Source of the DNA: Mycteria americana
Lineage: Eukaryota; Chordata; Aves; Ciconiiformes; Ciconiidae
Direction of reading: 5' to 3'
NCBI RefSeq assembly: GCF_035582795.1
Contig: NC_134368.1
Coordinates: forward strand, 43,763,501-43,827,500
DNA length: 64,000 bases
In this document: in pieces, positions 36,501 through 48,500 of the stretch
How positions within the stretch are numbered: the first letter of the stretch is position 1
How the letters are laid out: every line of letters starts with the position of its first letter
Notes under the pieces: generated by a model
Databases searched by the model: none
The model's input: only the letters and a program-made list of their open reading frames with translations
What the model was told of the DNA's origin: nothing
Translations under genes and position numbers: made by a program

Positions 36501-39500
36501 ATAAGTAGTAGAATTTTTACTTTTTGTCTAAATGCACCTAAGCCTATCTTGTCAAAATAACTTCATTAAAAAATTGCACTCCTGGTGTAGCAGGACACAT
36601 AATTTAATTTTTTTCCACTGTACAGCTGTGAAATTTCAGTATTGTGCAATTCCAAACTACAGATTTTGCCATGAACCCAATAGGTGGTGCAGAACTGTAT
36701 TTCAGAATCTATTTGTATCATCATCTTCATTATTATTATTATTATTGCCAATATTTATGGTTGCAAAGATGATGTCTAACAGTCAAACCAAGGACAAACA
36801 AACATAGCAAACTTTTGTGTTTGAAAGCCAGCTGCAGAGGTTTGGGGGAAAAAGTTTAATAATCCTTCATTCCCATCCCAAATTACCTAATATTTCAGTG
36901 TTGATAGAGGTAACTATTAAATGCTATCATTTTAGTGTAATATCCGAATTGTATATTTATACTACTACTGTTATTTCCCACAATTAATCATGCGTCTAAA
37001 CCCCTTTCTAACTGTTAAAATCCAATTTTTTTCTTGAGTGAAATTCTTTCTTGGTGAACAGTTCAATAGCACCCTGAAAAAATAACATTTCAGATATAAA
37101 AGTAATGGAATACATCTTTCAGACTGCCTCAGATTCTAGTCTGCTACAGCAGTATGCCACAGAAATTCAGTCTCCACAGGGAATATTCAAATTGTTTCTG
37201 GTCCTTTGTTAACATAACTTTTTTATGCATCTAGCTCCTTCTCTTCTTTCCATCACATGTGGATAATGGTTACAAGTCTAACTGTAATTATTTTACAGCT
37301 GCATTTGTTTGCATAAGCCTCTGAATCACAAGTCACAAAGTAGAGAGGAACCTTCACTGAGAAGGAGCAAGGAAAAAAGTTAGGTTCTACCTTGTCTCAG
37401 CTTTCTTTTCCAATGCATGCCAGCCTAACTCAAGTTATACTACAGAGGAAAAGATTTATTCTGTGGCACATGTATCATCTTTGAAACAAGCAAGGAATCA
37501 GGATATGGATACAACTTTCCACTTCTTTGGTAGTGCAGTTGCATACCAGTCAGGTTCTGAGGCAAAGCTCTAATCCCACCCCAACTGTTGATGATCAGCA
37601 TTTAGACACAGTAACAACTCGACTGATAATAAGCAGTTCAGTATACCTACAAAAGCCTGAAAGAAAAAAAAACCAAATCCCAAACAAACAACTGCCAGAT
37701 CAGCTTCCTGGTGATCCTTGTCCATGGCAGTAAAAGCAGCAGGAATCACCATGCCCCACAGGCAGCAGCTAAGTAGTTTTGCTTACCTCACAGGAAAACA
37801 GTTCCTGTGGGGGAGACTTGTGTATTTGAACATGGCTACAGCTCCAGGAACACACCTGGAGAGCCCAGAGGATCCTTAAGAATGATTTAAATGACAAAGT
37901 AATCTTTTTTTTTTCTTTTTTCTAAATTTTGAATTTTCTCCTCCTTTCATGGAAATAAAGCTTAAAATGCAAATAAATATAACATTAAAGTGACGTTCCC
38001 TTCTCCAGATCTCCCGATACTGGCTGACATTCTAACCAGCCATACGCTTTAAAGCTTCAGAGAACTGTATGTAGCACAGTCCCACCACTGACAGCAGCAT
38101 GACTCCTTGCCTATTGGCAAAGTGATAAATCTATTCTTACAGCTGCACAAAAATATTTCCACCAAATTGCAGATGCTGAAATTATGAGAAAATTAACCAA
38201 AACCAAATGAAGTGTAAGCTCTACCCTTCTGTAATGTAGTCAATTCTAATACACAAAGTGTGATCCTGTGGTGACAATCCCATGAGAAAGAGCCAGATGC
38301 ACATGAACACATGAATGGTAAGAAATGTTATAATGCTTAGAAGGGCAGAGCCCTAGATATAAGTAAAATACAGTAAGTGAATAAACAGATTGGAGTGGTC
38401 ATGTTACAGAATAATGTCTGAAATTTTGACCTATGGAAGACTAGCATTTAAAATATACACAACAGATTTCTCTTACCCATCAATCAATGTATGGAAAATT
38501 ACTTCAAATAACAGACTGCAACATCTTCTAAAATATCAACACGTGAGAAACACAACACGATATTGTTCCATCAGTTACAGAATGACAGAATGGCTGAGGT
38601 TGGACATGACCGCTCCAGATTGTCTAGTGCAACACCTCTGCTCAAGCAGGGTCAACTACAGCAGGTTGCCCAGGATTGCATCCAGACAGGTTTTGAGTAT
38701 CTCCAAGGATGAAGACTCCGCAAGTTCTCTGGACAACCTATTCCAGTGTTCAACCACCCTCACGGTAAAGAAGTATTTTCTTATGCATGCAGTTAACATG
38801 GAACAGCAATGTAGACTGAAAAGTTAAAGCCTGTTTAAGCACAAATCCTGCTTAGTGAACATTCTACAATACGTTTGTGTTAAGACACGTCTGATAATGA
38901 TGTAGTTGCAAAAAACTATGAAGAGAGCTTGACAAGACAGAAAATGATGAAGGCATGACTGTTATATGTCATTCAGAAAACAGCCACAGGTTGGAGAGAA
39001 GCTGAAGAGAGCTCCAAAACAGATTTACAAAATGACCAGGAAAGACAAAAATTATGCTGCTTTGTAATGCAGAAGAAATTCCCATTACAGTCACACGAAC
39101 AAAGCCCACTTTCTAGTCATGACATGTAATACTGAAAATTTCAGGAAAGAAATCATCATTGGCTCCCTTGGACAGGCTGCAGTAATTACACTTATGTGAT
39201 AAATGCGGAGAGGGGATTAAAAAAAAAACCTACGAGTTGTTCAAGAGGTACAGTCTTTTCTTCCATGTAACAGGACTAGGGAACCTGAGTGGTTATGTTT
39301 GAACTCAGCTGAACTCAGCTCATGGAAATTTTAGAATCATCCTTATTGCTGAATCAGGCCCATACAAACAGCCATCCACCCACCCACACAGTTACTGTTC
39401 CCTATTAAATTTAGCATGCGTTTCTATTCAGCTGAACAAAGGGCTAGTTTGAATTTAATTAAACTTAATATTGCTTTCTACAAGAATTGCTTACTAATCA

Positions 39501-42500
39501 ACAGTAAAAAGACCTTTTTTTAAAAGAACTACACATGAAAAGAATTCTATAAACAAAACTGCTAGCTTTGAGAGATGGAAAATGAAATGACGGAAGAATG
39601 AAATAATCACTGCAGATGATGCAGCCACTGCATTCACACTTACCTTGATACCAAAGGTGAAGACTGTCATGATTATTTTAAATATGAGCGCTAAACACAA
39701 CTGCCATATAGCTGAATAGACTCCAGTGCCTGCTGGACGGTCAGGAATATCATCTACTATTTTGCTTGCGTTCATATCATTTCTGTAGTCACAGAGGGAG
39801 GAGGATTCTAATGGCCCACAGTCTGTGAAGAGCTCTTTAATAAGCTCACTGGTGTTTAGCCTTGTATATGGATTAGGAAATGCAATGACAGCTGTTATTG
39901 CTGCAACAATAATAACCTCCAGGACAGGATACTTCCCAAATTTCGTAGATTTGCGTCGACGACACCATGCGATGTTTGCTCGGATGAAAAACGCTCCCCA
40001 GAGCCCACCAAATACTCCCAGAAGAATAAAAGGAAGCAGTTCAAAAAGGTACCAAGGAGTGTGATATTCCACATAAAAAAGAACTAGGCGGCTATTACCA
40101 AAAGGATTGATGGACCTTAAAACGAATGCAGCTACTAAAGCAGCAAAAAATGATCTCCATAAAGTTTTCAGTGGGAAATAGTAACTGACCTGCAAAAAGC
40201 AATACATGAGAATTATTAGTGATTCAATTAAAAATACTGGAAAGACTGTTTTATGCATGCGCTCCAATACTGCTGCTCACATGGTATATGCTAAAAAAAG
40301 TACTCTTACATTATCAGTATTATTCCTATCACTTGGAGCACTGGCATGCTAGCACATACCACATTTTTATAAAGCTCTACAACAATTTCTACTTATATCA
40401 GTTTTAAAGACAATACTAAAGCAGTATTGAAACCACTGCTGTTTTAAGACTGTTAGGAAATAATGCATAGTAATTTCTGTTTAAAAGCTTCTCTGTTTAT
40501 AAGCATCTCTTTCTAGCATTCTTAAGAACCAGACTGTGTACTAGCTGCTCTCTCAAATTTCCTGCTAATACTGTTTCGTCTCCATTCAACCTACAATGAA
40601 AGGTTTCTGGCAGATGTGTTATTTTTATGAAGTATGATTAAAACATTAAAAAAAAAAATCCTTAAAACAGAGCATGCAATTTCATACTTAAGCCCCACAT
40701 AGCCTGATTTGAATTTCAAGAGAGTTTTCTTCTGAGCTTTTTTGGAATTTTTTTTGACATTCCTCAAAATCCCCTAATGATATAGCAAAATTATACATGA
40801 AAAAATATTTTGCTTCCTTTATTCAATTCAGAGTTTTTTAGGTTTTTAGGGTTTTTAAAAATGCTCATGATCTAAATAACATTCTTGCGTACTTTGAAAA
40901 CAACTAATGAAAACTAATATGAAACATTTCTTGGAGAAGAGAGTTTGGTTGCCTTGGGGGTCAGTTTTATAGCATATTTGCCTTTTTAATAATTAACATA
41001 TTCAATTGTGTTTAGTCTCTGAAACTTTAAGAAAAGTAATGTTTAAAAACTTGTTTCATAAAACTGTCAAAGAGGTTTCTAAAGCCTCTTTCAAAATGAA
41101 AAAAAGAGCCTGGTTTTTCTTTTTTTAGAACACACTCCTAGAGTGAAAAACTGCTGTATCTCTATCTGTATGTAAACGGTAATTATTAACTGACTCAGCC
41201 CTTCTCCAGAAAAATGTAACTCAGAATAAAACAAAGCTGACATTCATCCAAAGAAAATAAAAAATATCTTTAGGAGTTTTCCGGTAACGGGACTCTTGAC
41301 TTGAAATGCGAGTCCAAAAATAATTTCCTTCTTAGGAAACACTGCATATCTCAAAGGAATCTGAGATCATTCATGATAAAAGAGATTTTTTTTACTATCT
41401 ATCCTTCAGTGCCATCTCTTGACATACCTCCTCCAGACTGAAAAGGACTCCACCAATTGGGGCACCAAAGGCTACAGATACTCCTGCTGCTGACGCAGCT
41501 GACAACACCTGGAAAAGAACAACGGTGAGGGGTTTTTTTGCAGTCTGTGATATGCTTTAAACATGAAGAACAGAATCTCATTACAGATATCAGTTTTTTC
41601 TATGTTTATATCAAGGACACACAGACTTGCTAACAGAAAAGCATCAAGTAAGTATATCAGAATGCTCATAAGATGTGGCCAGTGGCCACAGCAGCCAGCG
41701 ACCAGGTACTAGCCATGACAAAGCCAAGGACGCTGCTCAAAGCCTCCCCAGCGAAGCACCCAAAGGAGTCTATGCTTCAGTATGAAACTGCTGATATCTC
41801 ATTTTCAAGAAATTGCAGTAAGCTTTCTCTGTGCTAGACATGTGTGGCAGAGAAGTCCACCAATCATAAATATTATTCAAGGGACAACAATTGATGACAG
41901 ACTACATAGCTATTATATCAGTCCTGGAGATCTGCACTCAGTAGTCTTCAAGCAAAAACTTGCAAAAAGATCTGAGGTTAACTGACATTAAGGGAGAGAT
42001 TAAGAGGAACTGAAGCAGCAGCTGGTCCTACAGCATCATGGATGAATTATGTTCAATATATGAGGATGGTTAAAGTGTGTGCTAATTATAACAATATTGG
42101 ACAAATTCCTTGCAAGAACACTGATCCCCACGTAGTAGCCCTTACACACTGGTGGAAGAATACACATAGAAACTCAAAGAATCATTACATTATTCTGAGA
42201 TAAGCAGCTAAACCACAGGTAAGTTAAATTATTGAAGAATACATAGCTTTGAAATAGGAAGTGAACCCAAATTTCCCATGTTCTGCAGTCTCCTTCTAGA
42301 AGTTGAGCCTGAGAACTGAGGCAAAGCTGGGATGGCACCCTTTTTTATTTTACATTACAAACATTTTATTGAATTAGTAAGAATGTTAAATCTTGCTACT
42401 CTCTATGACTATACTTGCTTTCTTTAGCATGGCGCTCTCTATTGGGTTTATGTGACAAGGTTTTGGTAGCAGGGGGGCTGCAGGGTTAGCTTCTGTGAGA

Positions 42501-45500
42501 AGACATCAGAGGCTACGCCCACGTCCAATAGAGCCAGTTCTAGCTGGCTCCAAAATGGACCCACTGCTGCCCAAAGTTGAGCCCGTCAGTGATGCTGGTG
42601 GTGCCTCTGTGATAGGATACTTAAGAAAGGGTAAAAATCACTGCACAGCAGCTGAGAGAGACAGGAGTGAGAAAAATGTGAGACAAACAGCCCTGCAGAC
42701 ACCAAGGTCAGTGAAGAAGGAGGGGGAGGAGGTGCTCCAGGCGCTGGCGCAGAGATTGCCCTGCAGCCTGTGGAGAAGACTATGGTGAGGCAGGCTGTGC
42801 CCTTGCAGCCCATGGAGGACCATGGCAGAGCAGATCTCCACCCTGCAGCCTGTGGAGGACCCCAGGCTAGGGCAGGTGGATGTGCCCTGAAGGAAGCTGC
42901 AGCCTGTGGAGAGCTTATGCCAGAGCAGGCTCCTGGCAGGAGCCATGGCCTTTGGAGAGGAGCCCACGCAGGAGCAGGTTTTCTGGCAGGAATTGTGGCC
43001 TGTAGGGGATCCAGGCTGGAGCAGTCCATTCCTGAAGGACTGCACCCTGTGGAAAGGACCCATGCTGAAAGAGTTCATGAAAGACTGTCTCCCGTGGGTA
43101 GGACCCCACGCTGGAGCAGGTGAAGAGCATGAGGAGGAAGGAGCGGCAGAGACAAAGCATTACAAACTGACCCCCATTCGCCATCCCCTTGTGCCACTCT
43201 GGGATAGAAGAGTCAGGACTGAAGTTGAGCCTGGGAAGAAGGGAGAGCTGGGGCAAGGTGTTTTTAGGTTTGTTTTTATTTCTCACTATCCTACTCTCTT
43301 ATCAATTGGCAATAAAGTAATCTTCCTCAAGTCTAGTCTGTTTTACCTGTGATGGTAATTGGTGAGTGATCTCCCTGTCCTTATCTTGACCTATGAGCTT
43401 TTCATCTTTCTTTCTCCTGCTGTCTTGCTAAGGAGGCGGGGTGAGAGAGCGGCCTGGTGGACACCAAGGCTAACCCACCACACTCTCACTAACAACAACA
43501 AACTGAAATAGGCAGAAACACTGTTGTCACCAACCCTTTTCCAGGAATACTTTGTTCACAGGTTCAAAAGTCCTCTGCTGTCTTCACAACTGAACATACT
43601 CATAAATTACCAAAATGTAGAGCCAAGAACAGAAATGGTCTCTGCGGTGGAAGAAACGCAAACTTACTCTGACATGGAAACAATTTACCTTGGAGAATGC
43701 TAGGGGTAATACATTGCTCTTAACACAATAAATAACATTGATAATCCAAGCCTAAACACTGTCCAAGAGAACAAATATCATCTTTTAAACAAATCGGTGT
43801 AAATGCATGGATATTCAATACATTCTAGAAATGCTTTTGCAAGAATTTACCTCTCTTTTTTTAGCTTCATTTGTGCTGTACTTTGGAAAGAGGTAGGAAA
43901 AAATATTCCCACAGCAGCAGGCAACATGTACCAAGGGACCCTCTTTTCCTAAACTCAAACCTGATGCGACAGCCAAGACTAAAGTAATTGTTTTTATCAT
44001 CAAAGTCCACTTCCCCAAGTAACCTCTGATGATGAAGCCACTCAAAATAGTTTTTATCTGGAAGAAAGAAAAAATAATATATGTTATTGTACTCTCCTTT
44101 CTTCAGAAAATAATTACTTTTATCATTCTAGCTGCATAACTTCAGAAATAGCCTTTTCAAATGACTAACTTTATCACACTTTAAAACATGTATTGTTCAG
44201 ATTGCTACACTGAGTCCATCTGATTACCAGAGGCTTTCCATGTGCAACTTACTCTTAAACACTGGACAATAACATACAACAACATTATCAATTACATTTA
44301 GTAGAAAATAATCTGCAGTAGCTTCTAAGACTGCATTCATTGGTTTATGATGTAAATTATCAAGTGAAAGTCAGAAAACTCCCAAGGGAAAAATAAACCT
44401 GCAAAAACTATACTCAAGGTCATCTATTGTAGCAATATCACATTTGCACCAATTTTACCCCTCTCTGTTTTCTCCTTATGTTTTACCATCTCTACATAAA
44501 AATTTAACAGTAGATTCCTTGACATAAAGATGAACAAGATCAGCCATTTTCCACTAGAAAAGATGTGCCACTTGCCTAGGCTATTACTTTGCCTATCAGT
44601 GTCATATTATTAGCCTGGAAAATATGCCCATATATAGGAAATAATATAGTCATCATAGGAAAGGACAACACGTCTATAAATAGGATACACACAAAACACT
44701 GGGCAGCTGTGCCTAGAAAGTAAAGGTTAGCTAAATTTGGAAACCAATTTAGGAAGAAAACTATTCTGGAATAACGGCACAGTACTACTCCAGGCTTATT
44801 CAGAGGCAGGATTTGTCCTTCAACTTCTACAGTACACATACATAAAGAAATATTTAAAGAATGACTGGAGAAGTGAGACTGACCAGACTTTGACTTTGGG
44901 TTTTTCCTTCTGATTCTGTGTATAGTAGCAGACAGCAATTGTAAAAAGAATGAGTTTTTGAGGATATTACACATTTTACTTTGTGACTGTCTGATCTACA
45001 AAGGTGTAGCAAGGCTGTGCAGGGAGAAAATTAGAAGGGCCAAAGCTGAGCTAGAGCTCAATCTGGCTGCTGCTGCAAAAGACAACAAAAAACACTTCTT
45101 CAAATACATTAGCAGCAAAAGGAGAGCTAAGGAGGATCTCCAGCCTCTAGTAGACAGGGGAAGGAACACAGTGACCAAGGATGAGGAAAAGGCTGAGGTA
45201 CTTAATGCCTTCTTTGCCTCAGTCTTTAGTAGCAGGGCCAATTGTTCTCTGGGTACCCAGCCCCCAGAGTCAGAAGATAGGGATGGGGACCAGACTGGAG
45301 CCCCCATAATCCAGGGGGAAATGGTTAGTGGAAATGGAACTGCTGCACCACTTAGACACTCACAAGTCTATGGGGCCTGATGAGATCCACCCGAGAGTAC
45401 TGAAGGAACTGGCAGATGTGCTCACCATCATTTACCAGCAGTCCTGGCTAACTGGGGAGGTCCCTGCTGACTGGAGATTAGCAAATGTGACGCTCATCTT

Positions 45501-48500
45501 CAAGAAGGGCCAGAAGGAGGACCCGGGGAACTACAGGCCTGTCAGCCTGACCTCGGTACCGGGGAAGCTGATGGGGCAGATCATCCTGAGTGCTATCACA
45601 CGGCATGTAGAGAATAACCAAGGGATCAAGCCCAGCCAGCATGGGTTTAGGAAAGGCAGGTCCTGCTTGACCAACCTGATCTCCTTCTACGACAAGGTGA
45701 CCTGCCTAGTAGATAAGGGGAAGGCTGTGGATGTTGTCTATCTAGACTTCAGTAAAGCCTTTGACACAGTTTCCCACAGCATTCTCCTGGAGAAACTGGC
45801 TGCTCATGGCTTGGACGGGTGTACTCTTTGCTGGGTAAAGAACTGGCCGGATGGCCGGGCCCAAAGAGTGGTAGTGAATGGAGTTTACTCCAGTTGGCGG
45901 CCGGTCACAAGCGGTGTTCCCCAGGGCTCTGTATTGGGGCCAGTTCTGTTTAATATCTTTATCAATGATCTGGACGAAGGGATCGAGTGCACCCTCAGTA
46001 AGTTTGCAGATGACACCAAGTTGTGTGGGAGTGTTGATCTGCTTGAGGGTAGGAAGGCTCTGCAGAGGGACCTGGACAGGCTGGATCGATGGGCCGAGGT
46101 CAATTGTATGAGGTTTAACAAGGCCAAGTGCAAGGTCCTGCACTTGGGCCACAACAACCCCATGCAACGCTACAGGCTCGGGGAAGAGTGGCTGGAAAGC
46201 TGCCTGGCAGAAAAGGACCTGGGGGTGTTGGTTGACAGCTGCCTGAATATGAGCCAGCAGTGTGCCCAGGTGGCCAAGAAAGCCAATGGCATCCTGGCTT
46301 GTATCAAAAATAGTGTGGCCAGCAGGACTAGGGAAGTTATCGTGCCCCTGTACTCGGCACTGGTGAGGCCACACCTCGAATACTGTGTTCAGTTTTGGGC
46401 CCCCCACTACAAGAGAGACATTGAGGTGCTGGAGCGTGTCCAGAGAAGGGCAACGAAGCTGGTGAAGGGTCTGGAGCAGAAGTCTGATGAGAAGCGGCTG
46501 AGGGAGCTGGGATTGTTTAGCCTGGAGAACCGGAGGCTGAGGGGAGACCTTATCGCTCTCTACAACTACCTGAAAGGAGGTTGTGGAGAGGTGGGGGTCG
46601 GTCTCTTCTCCCAGGTAACAAGTGATAGGACAAGAGGAAATGGCCTCAAGTTGCACCAGGGGAGGTTTAGACTGGATATTAGGAAATTTTTCTTCACTGA
46701 AAGGGTTATCAAGCGTTGGAACAGGCTGCCCAGGGAAGTGGTTGAGTCACCATCCCTGGAGGTATTTAAAAGACGTTTGGATGAGGTGCTTAGGGACATG
46801 GTATAGTGGTGGTCTTGGTAGTGTTAGGTTTACGGTTGGACTCGATGATCTTAAAGGTCTTTTACAACCTATACGATTCTGTGATTCTGTGATGGTTTGT
46901 GCTAGTTAAGGCAATTAAAGCCAGTGCAACAAAAGATCAATTGCTGTATCAAAGGATCCGTATTCTGTCAATGAACCACTGCTCTCTTATCACTGTAGGG
47001 AGGGTGGGGATTGAGGGGGAGCTTTGGAAATCACCCTTCAGAAGTCTGCTCTCTTAAGCTAAATGCTTCCTTAAAAAGTAGTCCAGCCAGAAGCACGCAG
47101 CAAAATCTACAAACTCAGGGGATTCTCTGAAATTTGGGGTATTTTTCTCAGCAACAATTAGCACAATTACATTATTTAAATTTGAATACTTGTATTAATG
47201 TATTTCATCAAAGTCACAGGGTGCTCCCTCTTGCCTTCCCCTGACCCTGTAAGGTAGCAGGAATTTTCACATTAATATGAAACATCTATAATGTACATAT
47301 TAGTTAGACCTCACCTCAGGTATCCCTGAGCCACAGGCATAGGGAGCAAATACCTTCACCAGAGAAACAGCTAAGAAGGCAAAGCTCAAAGCCCAGAAAA
47401 TGTACATTATGTAGTTCATTATGTATGAACCTGGACCCTAAAAGCAAAAAGAAAAACAACAAAAAAGTCAGAATATAAATTTGGTGTAGGAGCAAAATCA
47501 CTACTTAAAATAACCCAGAAGTACTCTTGCTGCAATTACACTTATGCACACATTTTGAGGGACAGTAATTATTAACAAGCCAAGAAAGAGAGAGTTTTGT
47601 TTGAAAAGCATAAAGTCATGACGCCTGCACATCAGCAAAGACTGGGTTATACCAGGCAGAAAGTGTTCCAGCACTTCATCTTAAAAAGAAAAAATAAACA
47701 TAGCACATAGCACAGGTATTTTTTTAATACCTATTAGCTGGCAAAATCTACTGAATACTGAGTAAATCTTCTTTATTTAAAAAATTTTGTGGTAGAAAAA
47801 ATAAAACCAATCTATTCTTAGTTATCGGAGAACACCACAAATCTCATTTTTATTTTTTTATATATAGCTACAATCAAGAACAGAAATTCTCGTGTTATTA
47901 ACAGTTGTGTACTCTCATAACTTCCTTACAGCTACAACACTCCAAGCCCCCTTGCAGTGCATTAAATGCACATTTATTACACTATAACCTATTAATCAAT
48001 TCAAATGCTGAAAAATGGAGCAGACAGTACAACCCAAATCCATGTTTAGTACCCAACCTTAAGACCATTATTTTCTTTCCATGTTCAGTCGAGCTGTTGA
48101 GCAACACCAGCCATCAAAGAATGAGTATATACTTACTTCTGCTTGCCCAATTATTAGTTCTGCCCATGTTTTCCACAGAGGACATTTATCTCTCTCTTCA
48201 AATGTGGCCTCATTCGAACCCCAACAACACTGTTCATGGTTAAACCACAAAGCACTAAGGCAAATGCCTTCCTTTAAGTCAGTCATCCAGTCAGCAGCAA
48301 TGTCAATTAATCCTGCCAATGCCCCTGTTGTAGAAACAGTTTTGTATTAATGTTCTTGTAAACAGGAATAACACACACAGCTAAAATGAAGAAATGTCCT
48401 GGTATTAATTGATGTAAATTGAAATTACAGAAAACCTAAAGAAACAGGCATTTAAATTATTGCTGATTTCCAGGAATATATCCTATTTGCAATATGGTAA

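Noticed and set aside
42586-43352. Overlapping frames of 117-148 codons on both strands
   Set aside because: They arise from the GC-rich tandem units of the LTR-like element. The translations are low-complexity repeats without a known fold.
44576-44974. 132-codon frame on the - strand in a CLCN3 intron
   Set aside because: No homology recognised and no suitable splice context. It also ends where the CR1 insertion begins.
45742-46656. 304-codon frame on the - strand
   Set aside because: It lies wholly antisense to the CR1 reverse transcriptase and is a shadow of that coding sequence.
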